Both the position numbers and the translations under genes were made by a program. The notes below the pieces were generated by a model, which did no database searches, had not been told where the DNA came from, and was given only the letters and a program-made list of their open reading frames with translations. A DNA stretch of 64,000 nt from Caulifigura coniformis (GTDB lineage Bacteria; Planctomycetota; Planctomycetia; Planctomycetales; Planctomycetaceae): NCBI RefSeq assembly GCF_007745175.1, contig NZ_CP036271.1, positions 4,786,314-4,850,313 on the forward strand, given 5' to 3'. Below, piece after piece: positions 55,006 through 64,000 of this stretch (within the stretch, counting starts at the first letter, position 1; each line of letters begins with the position of its first letter).

Positions 55006-55469
55006 AGACGACCGGTAGGGTGACGAAGAAACTCGCGCTCCGGGCAGGGACCCGCGGGAAGAAGGTGGCGGGTGAGCCGGTGTTGCGACCCGCTGCCACG
55101 ACTGGTCGCGTGCCGCGGATTACCAAGCTCATGGCGCTGGCGATCAAGTTCGACCAGATGATCCGCGATGGAGTCGTGAAAGATCAGGCGGAGCTGGCGA
55201 GGCTGGGATTCGTCACCAGAGCGAGGGTCACTCAGATCATGAACCTGCTGAATCTCGCAGCGCCAATCCAAGAGAGCCTTCTCAGCATTGCCCTTCCTAG
55301 TCGGGGGAGAGATCGAATCACCGAACGCCAGCTGCGTCGGCTTCTGGAATTCAACGAGTGGTCTGGTCAATCGAGCGTTTGGTCCACGCTCGCTAACGTC
55401 GCATCTTGGGCCCAGGGCGCTGGCAGTGCATCGAGGGGGGCACGACCACAAAGTCGTCGACGCTCGTGA
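55002..55469 (+). CDS. recombinase-associated HTH protein
   Basis: 155 aa. The core RVPRITKLMALAIKFDQMIRD (split here) and DQAELARLGFVTRARVTQIMNLL is a helix-turn-helix that commonly follows this type of recombinase. Family resemblance ends around residue 130 (SVWSTLA); the last 25 residues are Arg/Ser-rich read-through. They overlap the convergent HNH gene by 103 bases, so the original stop may have been lost at an integration or rearrangement junction. It could be the recombination directionality or accessory factor. Confidence 0.75.
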   Translation: MKTTGRVTKKLALRAGTRGKKVAGEPVLRPAATTGRVPRITKLMALAIKFDQMIRDGVVKDQAELARLGFVTRARVTQIMNLLNLAAPIQESLLSIALPSRGRDRITERQLRRLLEFNEWSGQSSVWSTLANVASWAQGAGSASRGARPQSRRRS

Positions 55470-55768
55470 AACTCGGCCATTTTCTCCGCTCGCTTCCAAA
55501 CGATGTATTCCCTGATCGCTGCAATGAGTTCATCGCGACTCATCGTCTCGAATCCTGGCGGCACAAAGAAATGCTTCAGGCTGTTGCAACACGCGCACGC
55601 AGTAGCGTGATTCTCCACGGTGTCCCCGCGCGACGGCACCACGTGGTCATTTTGAAGGAAAGCCCAGTAAAGTCCGACATCCGACAGCAAGTCGAGCCCA
55701 CAGTACACGCAGTAACCGCCATCGCGGATTTGACCACGGACGTACCAACTGTCTGCTTTGGCCGCCAT
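55367..55768 (-). CDS. HNH endonuclease
   Basis: 133 aa. A zinc knuckle pair CVYC (20-23) and a later CACC frame the HNH core: LQNDHVVPSRGDTVENH, with DH at 41-42 and the Asn near 53, then NSLKHF. The ATG at 55768 has AGAGG upstream. It is the third gene of a three-nuclease run (GIY-YIG, DUF2779, HNH) on the minus strand, with 43 bases between it and DUF2779. Its tail overlaps the recombinase-associated HTH gene. Confidence 0.82.
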   Translation of the reverse strand: MAAKADSWYVRGQIRDGGYCVYCGLDLLSDVGLYWAFLQNDHVVPSRGDTVENHATACACCNSLKHFFVPPGFETMSRDELIAAIREYIVWKRAEKMAEFHERRRLCGRAPLDALPAPWAQDATLASVDQTLD

Positions 55769-55811
55769 GCAGGCCTCTTCTGGGTAGTCGAGCGGTATTT
55801 GTGTTTGGCTG

Positions 55812-57275
55812 TCACTCCGGCATCGGCAACTCACCTGAGGCGATCCGGTGCACTGCTTCATGTAGGCGAACCATTGCAAGCGTGTCCTGACAACAATACT
55901 TCAGCAAAGCGTTTCTCAACTCGCCGGACTCGCTCTCCAGAAGCCTTCCCTTCGCCAACATCGCAAAAGCGGCCATCGCATGGCTTCCATCTGCGACCTC
56001 GAGTCCGTCGTAACTCAGCGTCGTCAAGACCGGGAGAATCGCCTTGATAGAGGTCCGTCCGCCGAACCTCGGATGCGTCAGAAAGTTCTTGAACAGAGGT
56101 TCAAGGTCGAACAGGCGATCGACAATCGCTCCAACTGCCGGCGCATACTCAGGAAATGTCAACGAGAGTTTGCCCAACATCGTTTTCTCAAAGTGTGAGT
56201 AGACAACGATGCTGCCTCGCTCTCCAAGATCGTCGATCAATCTCTCGATCAGTTCCCGGCGTCCGTCGCAAGAGTGTTCAGCGAGGTGTTCACGATGGTG
56301 GATGATGTTTCCCAGACTATCGCACACATGCAAAGAGTACTGCGTCACGAATTGCTCATGTGGCGCCAAACCATCGTAGAGCGGGACACATGTCGTCGCA
56401 GTTTCAAAGTCCAGGTAATGAGCTGGCCAGCTGATCTCGGCTAGAAAAGCTTGTGCGTCCTCGACATCGAAGTGCGCCTTCCCGGTTCTCATGACTTCAA
56501 CAAACCGGGCCTGGGGGGCGGTCAGGACAAAGTCAACCGGAATGTCACTCAGTTCCAAGATGCCATCGCGCAACAGTGTCTCAAGCTTCTTCCCGGTAAG
56601 TCGAGGGATTCGAAAAATCGGCGTCGTAACGTCCGCCCCTAAGCAATCCGGAAAGTAGTCACATCCCTTGCAGGCGACGGTGAGCTCCGGTGCAGGCTGA
56701 GTCTCGCCCAGAACTTGTTCAGCGATGCGACCGAAATCATTCTGGAGAGCAGCTTGGCGAGTTCGCACCTCGGCTGACCGATCGTGCAGCGCGAATAACT
56801 CGGAGTCACTTTGGCCGTTCCGAAAGTCTCTCGAAAGCAACATCAGGCTCGCTTGAACGACGTTCAATCCGGATGCTGTCGCGACTGCCACGGAGTAAGC
56901 CAGATCGTCGACGTGTTCGTCCTTCGGGTCTAGGCTCGACTTGACTTCGATGACATGCCAGCCATCGGCCGTCCGTCGCAGAACGTCGACGCGAGCCACG
57001 AACTCACCAGCTTCGAACGCGGCTTCGAAGATCGTATCAATCTGGCCGTCGGCGATGATCGCCCGAGTTCTTACGAGCGCCGGCCCTATGCCTAGATCCT
57101 CGACCAACGTGCCTCCAGCGAAGTAGCCCCTAGCACGCACGCCGATCTCATTTCCCTCGTCGATCCGAAACCGCTCTGCGAGCGTAAGCGTCGAGTCTCG
57201 CTGGGAACGGTGAGTGACCCACCCCATCGTGGCGCACGTGCGGCAATCGAGAACGGTCTTCTTGCGGATCGACAT
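55812..57275 (-). CDS. TM0106-like RecB/Cas4-type nuclease with DUF2779 DEDD-like domain
   Basis: 487 aa. The RecB-type part has the core D97 (ARVDVL) and E110-x-K112 (VIEVKSS). N-terminal CRTC (11-14) and central CKGC...DC (about 203-212) could ligate a [4Fe-4S] cluster, as in Cas4 and AddB. The C-terminal half (about 280-480) is DUF2779, with YLDFET near 285 resembling the first DEDD exonuclease motif, and DxxxxVRLH-like closing residues near 465. A double-nuclease enzyme is likely. It sits between GIY-YIG (35 bases upstream) and HNH genes. No CRISPR array or other cas gene is present. Confidence 0.82.
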   Translation of the reverse strand: MSIRKKTVLDCRTCATMGWVTHRSQRDSTLTLAERFRIDEGNEIGVRARGYFAGGTLVEDLGIGPALVRTRAIIADGQIDTIFEAAFEAGEFVARVDVLRRTADGWHVIEVKSSLDPKDEHVDDLAYSVAVATASGLNVVQASLMLLSRDFRNGQSDSELFALHDRSAEVRTRQAALQNDFGRIAEQVLGETQPAPELTVACKGCDYFPDCLGADVTTPIFRIPRLTGKKLETLLRDGILELSDIPVDFVLTAPQARFVEVMRTGKAHFDVEDAQAFLAEISWPAHYLDFETATTCVPLYDGLAPHEQFVTQYSLHVCDSLGNIIHHREHLAEHSCDGRRELIERLIDDLGERGSIVVYSHFEKTMLGKLSLTFPEYAPAVGAIVDRLFDLEPLFKNFLTHPRFGGRTSIKAILPVLTTLSYDGLEVADGSHAMAAFAMLAKGRLLESESGELRNALLKYCCQDTLAMVRLHEAVHRIASGELPMPE

Positions 57276-57310
57276 CGAACGGGCCCTGTCGCTCGTGTAT
57301 TGCACTCAGG

Positions 57311-57841
57311 CTAGGTCAGTCGTGCTGCGCGGCCACGTCGTCGCTGCCGTTCAATGAATCGCGTACCCGGCTCGTAGTCGCGAATGTTGCCAGCCGTCGT
57401 GTCAACTCGCTTCTTGCGTTCATTGAAATGGAGGTGAGCACCACCGAGTCGGATCATGATCGTTTCGATTTCTCGTTCATGATTCTTGTTGCCGACGACG
57501 TAGAACGAAAAGTACAGCAACTCAAGTGGCGCTGCCCTCTTTCTCGCTTTCAGCCGCTGAAAGATCTGACCACGGCCGACATATCGAGCGAACCCCATCG
57601 AGTCGTGAGCAATGTAGACACCGTCGGAGTCCCATCCACGCGAGCGAAACTCTTTACGAACGCTGTCGATCGCCTCAAACGGAATCTTCTCCGCGACGTG
57701 GCGAAAGAGTGACTTCACGGAATTCGGGCGCCCAGGCATAGGCACCAGTCGACCACAATTCACGGTCCAAGTCGTCGAGGACCAGAGTTGGAAGTCGGTC
57801 TTCTTCTTCGCCTGCTTCTTCGACGACGACCGCTTGGCCAT
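57311..57841 (-). CDS. GIY-YIG nuclease-domain protein
   Basis: 176 aa with a Lys-rich N-terminus. The domain at about 70-145 has GVY (74-76), YVGRG (87-91), a conserved Arg near 96, the metal Glu in EREIETIM (about 123-126), and a closing HFNER Asn (140). These are the GIY-YIG catalytic positions. No other DNA-binding domain is evident. It is the first gene of the GIY-YIG/DUF2779/HNH run, 154 bases after the hsdR stop. Confidence 0.75.
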   Translation of the reverse strand: MAKRSSSKKQAKKKTDFQLWSSTTWTVNCGRLVPMPGRPNSVKSLFRHVAEKIPFEAIDSVRKEFRSRGWDSDGVYIAHDSMGFARYVGRGQIFQRLKARKRAAPLELLYFSFYVVGNKNHEREIETIMIRLGGAHLHFNERKKRVDTTAGNIRDYEPGTRFIERQRRRGRAARLT

Positions 57842-57995
57842 TGTGCGCTCACTCGTTGCGGTAACTCTCAAGACGCTACCCATGCGAGTGAGATGCCCTG
57901 AGAATCTGCGATTACAATCGGTGGGCTGACCATCCGCAAGCTGTCATGCCATCCTCCGATATCCTCACACATGAAGCCTCACTCATCGCCGAGGA

Positions 57996-61060
<3,065 letters not shown>

Positions 61061-61064
<4 letters not shown>

Positions 61065-62059
61065 AGGACGTCCTCAGGTGATCCGTCCTCCTCAATGTCG
61101 ACTTCCTTTGCGATCCGGCGGAACACGGATTGAAACTTCTCGGTCCATTCGATCAACCAGTCGGCCATCGCCGGCCAGTTCTTCTGATCTTTCATGTCCA
61201 TTCCGTGGCGACTCAACCGGATCTGGCTCTCCTTCCTGTCCGGCAGTTCCCGCCAATCAAGGGGAGTTCCTAATGCCAACTCGACCTCTGCACGCCGCGC
61301 CATGAGTTCCTGATATCTGCGCTTCGCCCGAAGTCCCAGCAGCCCCAACTGCACGGCAATGAACTCGTCACGGGCCAAGGCCTGCGCCGAAACGATGAAC
61401 TCGCTACGACCGACGGAATAGGTCTTCCAATAATCGCGGTTCGGCTTCGGAATCCGCAGGGAACTTTTTCGTTCCTTGATGCGCTCTCCGAAGTAGGTCC
61501 AGAATTCAACGTACCGTTGTCCAGACTCTGTCAAGGCTCCCTGTTCGATCACCTTGCGGGCATCGGATACCGACCGTGTCCAGTCGTTCGGCGAGCTGAC
61601 GATGTTGAACTTAGGAGCCATCGGCGAGCTACCGATCCGCCAGAGTTCCACCTCAAGCGCGAAAAACAGGATGTCCTCGCCGGTGACTTCGTTCAGCCAG
61701 TCCATCGCCGCGCGGTGTTCCTCGGTGAACTTGGCCGCGATCCAGACGATCGTTACCGCGTGCAGGCCGGCGGCATAGGTGATCAGCTGCCCGAGGTGCG
61801 AATGGTCGGTGCGTTCCAGCTGGTTCTCGATCAGAACCCAGTTTCCGTTCGCGAGGTCCTTGCAGAGGATGTCGGCGCGGAAAGGACCGACATTTTTCTC
61901 TTCGGCTTCGACCTCCAGCTCGATGCCGATGGCCTCGCCGAGGAGCCGGATGTTGTCTTCCTGAGCCAGCCAGGGCGTGAAGTCACCCGATTCACTGGCC
62001 CACGCTGCCCGTAGTTCGACACGCTCCAGTCGACCGAGCCCTGCAATCGAATTCGCCAT
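61061..62059 (-). CDS. DUF4268 protein with PD-(D/E)XK-like N-terminal domain
   Basis: 332 aa. Residues 45-105 show the nuclease-like layout D63 (FRADIL) and E78-N-Q80 (WVLIENQ), followed by [10 protein letters not shown]. The final Gln replaces the usual Lys, as in some MjaII-like or DUF4268 nucleases. Residues 190-330 form the DUF4268 part ([15 protein letters not shown], then [11 protein letters not shown]). The family is frequent in restriction loci and of unproven function. It sits between HEPN and hsdR in one operon. Confidence 0.8.
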
Positions 62060-62100
62060 CAGACTCTCCACAAGCTTCGGAAGGTGAGTTCCCGGCCGTA

Positions 62101-62568
62101 TTAGTCTTTGGAGGGCAATGAGAGGATCACTTCGGTGAACCGGTCGGTGATGGATTCAAGGTCCTGAAGTGACAATAGGGCTGTCCAGTTTCGCTCCCCA
62201 TCCTTCTTCCCATTCTTAGTGTTCCAAACTTCGACTCCTGTGATTCGACCTCCTCGCTCTGTGAACGTCATGTTGCAGTGAGCGATGCTGTTGCGAAGAA
62301 GGGCCATCAGCTTTCGGAGGTCCTTCGGCTCGGGCATTTCACCGGTCACCACCGGCGCGGGCCAGCCGGCGTCTCGCAGCTCATCAAGCGGAGTCTGAGG
62401 AATTCTGTCGTAGTAGTGCTCCTTCGGGAGCACGAGCAGGCCCAGCATTGAATTGATGAGTTGTGTGACGTCATACACTTCGTCTCCTGCAGCTCGGCGT
62501 TCGCGAATGACAGCAAGGTTTCGCTGCGTCCGTTTCGCAAAATCCTTCACAAGGTCCTCGTAGTACAT
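62101..62568 (-). CDS. HEPN-family (pEK499-p136-like) probable RNase
   Basis: 155 aa. Four-helix layout with the HEPN catalytic motif RNSIAH (R92-x4-H97) near the end of the third helix. LINSMLGLLVLPKE (about 37-50) is the conserved first-half helix of this HEPN subgroup. Such proteins cut RNA in toxin or abortive-infection systems. It shares one base with the hsdS stop and precedes DUF4268 by 41 bases. No nucleotidyltransferase (MNT) antitoxin is visible. Confidence 0.82.
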   Translation of the reverse strand: MYYEDLVKDFAKRTQRNLAVIRERRAAGDEVYDVTQLINSMLGLLVLPKEHYYDRIPQTPLDELRDAGWPAPVVTGEMPEPKDLRKLMALLRNSIAHCNMTFTERGGRITGVEVWNTKNGKKDGERNWTALLSLQDLESITDRFTEVILSLPSKD

Positions 62569-63893
62569 CAGCTGGTCCTCTCGACGAGTCGCTCCGCGTC
62601 CGGAATCCGCAGTTCGCCCGAGATCAACTTCGGCAGAAGGGTATCGCGGATCTCCCCCAACGTCCCGATCTCTTCCTGCGAAACTTCGATTCGATCCTGC
62701 AGGGGAACGAAAAGCCTTCCGTACTGCTCAACCAGTGGCCGAGGCGGCCGGACGAACCGCGGTTTCTGTAGACCGTCGATCGGCAACATGTTGACCGTGG
62801 TGCCGTTGCTATGTCCCGCCACAAGATCGTGAAAGACGGGCGTGCGCAGCAACAAATAAGTGAACCACTCCGGCAGGTAGCTCTGGGACTTCCGCGACAG
62901 CTTGTACGTGTGGTGACTGAAAATGCCCCTAGCCCCGAACCGTTTCGGAACAATCGCGGGGAAGCCGATCAGCAGGTGTTCGAAGCCCTGCTCTGTGTTC
63001 GTGACGATGACATCGCCAGGCGCAAGTAGGTGCTGCGGCTTGAATACTCCGTCGTACCACTTGATGCCCGCGTGTTTGTAACCGCCGCCTTCCAGCACGG
63101 AGTTGAGGTTGTGCATCGGTAGTCCGAAGCCGGCCTCGCACAGATGCTGCCCCTTGTAGCTGAGGCCTTTGCTGGCAGTAACTTCGGCGGCCAGACAGGT
63201 CTCGGACCACCCGGTCGGAATCGCCCCAATATCGGAAACATCGAAGGTGTCTGGGAAGTGCGCCGCAACTGAGTCCGGCATCGTCGGGCAGGCGGTGCGG
63301 CTGACTTGTTCGTTGGTCCAGTCGGGGTGCTCGCGGCGGATGGCGGCCTTGGCTTTCACCGGGTCGAAGTCGACGAACCAGCTCTTGAAGATTGCCCGCG
63401 CCATCGCCTCCAGCGTCTGATTCCGCCGCCGGTTCAGCTCGATCTTGTCGTCCAACGCGCCCAAAACTTCGGCAATCGAGCGTTGAGTTTTGATTGGCGG
63501 AATTGGGACTTCGTGCCGCTTCAGGTGCTCGATAGTGATCTGATGCTGCGCGGACCCTGTAATGAGGTGGCGACGGTCTGAGGCCTTCATCGCCCAAAAA
63601 AGATAATTCGTGTCACACTGCTCCGGATTTCGGGGCACGATCGTTATGGCGAGATTGGTGACCCAACTCCTCGGCGGGGTCATGTGAACGTTGCCGGTGC
63701 CTCCGACTCCGCGGCAAGTAATTGAAACCTGCGGCTGTTCAAACATGTACTCTGAGTGGTAGCCAACAATTCCGTAGCCACTCCAGACCGGATATCCGAG
63801 GGCGTCCAACTCACTTTTTTTTACGATCTTTCCGTACCTGAGATCGCAAAACTCGCCCAGTCGCAATAGGACCGATCCGGCGCTACTCGCCAT
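62568..63893 (-). CDS. hsdS: type I restriction enzyme, specificity subunit
   Basis: 441 aa with two target-recognition domains separated by conserved helices. The first conserved region is ALDDKIELNRRRNQTLEAMA (near 150), then FKSWFVDFDPVKAKAA. A second TRD runs from about 230 to 390, and a closing helical repeat is DRIEVSQEEIGTLGEIRDTLL. The two TRDs define a bipartite DNA target that cannot be read from sequence alone. It overlaps the hsdM end by 11 bases. Confidence 0.92.
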   Translation of the reverse strand: MASSAGSVLLRLGEFCDLRYGKIVKKSELDALGYPVWSGYGIVGYHSEYMFEQPQVSITCRGVGGTGNVHMTPPRSWVTNLAITIVPRNPEQCDTNYLFWAMKASDRRHLITGSAQHQITIEHLKRHEVPIPPIKTQRSIAEVLGALDDKIELNRRRNQTLEAMARAIFKSWFVDFDPVKAKAAIRREHPDWTNEQVSRTACPTMPDSVAAHFPDTFDVSDIGAIPTGWSETCLAAEVTASKGLSYKGQHLCEAGFGLPMHNLNSVLEGGGYKHAGIKWYDGVFKPQHLLAPGDVIVTNTEQGFEHLLIGFPAIVPKRFGARGIFSHHTYKLSRKSQSYLPEWFTYLLLRTPVFHDLVAGHSNGTTVNMLPIDGLQKPRFVRPPRPLVEQYGRLFVPLQDRIEVSQEEIGTLGEIRDTLLPKLISGELRIPDAERLVERTS

Positions 63894-64000
63894 GCCCGAG
63901 CCCTTTCAAGCTGGAAGAGATTTGCTCATCGAGCGCAGCCGACTGAGCGGAAAGCTGTCGCCATTCTGAAACTAGGTTCTTCATTGCCAGTTCAAACGGC
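63883..64000 (-). CDS. hsdM: type I restriction enzyme methylase subunit, C-terminal end (cut by window edge)
   Basis: Thirty-eight codons on the minus strand run from the window edge to a TAG at 63883-63885. The tail ends ISSSLKGLGHGE, matching the helical C-terminus of HsdM. The 11-base overlap with the hsdS start and the operon context support the call. The catalytic part lies beyond the window. Confidence 0.7.
   Translation of the reverse strand, partial: PFELAMKNLVSEWRQLSAQSAALDEQISSSLKGLGHGE

Larger units (their letters stand above)
38990..55469. mobile_element. putative capsid-less phage-derived or satellite-like element
   Basis: Packaging genes (terminase small and large), a primase-helicase, a TOPRIM protein, a sigma factor, a ParB-methyltransferase and a large serine recombinase lie together. 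No portal, capsid, protease or tail gene is visible anywhere in it. The left limit is the terminase end beside a decayed transposase. The right limit is where the recombinase-associated HTH protein runs out of family sequence near 55390. No attachment-site direct repeats could be found by eye, so both ends are approximate, and the defence genes to the right may also belong to it. Confidence 0.65.

Noticed and set aside
38950-55500. Attachment-site direct repeats at the element edges
   Set aside because: Comparison by eye of 38.9-39.0 kb with 55.3-55.5 kb gave no convincing shared core.

Overview
The window is GC-rich bacterial DNA, probably from a planctomycete. The reasons are paired secreted formylglycine sulfatases beside a secreted beta-propeller protein, an AraC/XylR-type regulator tail, an integrase-core transposase, and a nitrate-reductase-type operon carrying a Rieske protein and a small membrane protein. 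This is inferred from gene content; no rRNA or other marker gene is present.

1-16.99 kb is chromosomal metabolism. It starts with a regulator tail, then two sulfatases flanking a secreted sialidase-fold protein and a PKD/M23 peptidase (all minus strand), then a Dyp-type peroxidase. Three plus-strand genes follow: a DUF2945 protein, a DUF488 protein and a GH5 glycosidase. A seven-gene minus-strand operon (16992 to 10302) encodes a cytochrome-b-like membrane subunit, a molybdopterin nitrate-reductase-like catalytic subunit, a four-cluster ferredoxin, a Rieske protein, a small membrane protein, a TDT/SLAC1-type transporter and a MOSC protein. 17-19.2 kb holds a transposase remnant, GC palindromes and an intact integrase-core transposase.

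19.2-38.4 kb: a PadR-RND efflux operon with a palindrome over the padR start codon; a LOG-family protein; a protein resembling a nucleotide cyclase; a DASS transporter; a secreted SnoaL-like protein; and a Gly-rich TPR protein closed by a clear terminator. Next comes a C4-dicarboxylate block: a SulP transporter, an aspartase fused to a cyclic-nucleotide-type sensor domain, a Dcu-type transporter and a DcaP-like porin.

39.0-55.4 kb looks like a capsid-less phage-type element. It has terminase large and small subunits, a HARE-HTH protein, a ParB-DNA methyltransferase, a Fic protein, a primase-helicase, a Spo11/TopoVI-A-like TOPRIM protein, a sigma factor and a large serine recombinase with its DUF2924 and HTH partners. 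No portal, capsid, protease or tail gene is visible. A cluster of GGGACCT repeats next to the primase-helicase gene may be its origin.

55.4-64 kb is a single-strand defence island. One run encodes three different nucleases: GIY-YIG, a Cas4-like Fe-S RecB nuclease joined to a DEDD-type domain, and HNH. The other is a type I restriction operon, hsdM(partial)-hsdS-HEPN-DUF4268-hsdR, with two extra effector-like genes between the specificity and restriction subunits. These two operons, plus the capsid-less packaging element beside them, are the most novel-looking parts of the window.
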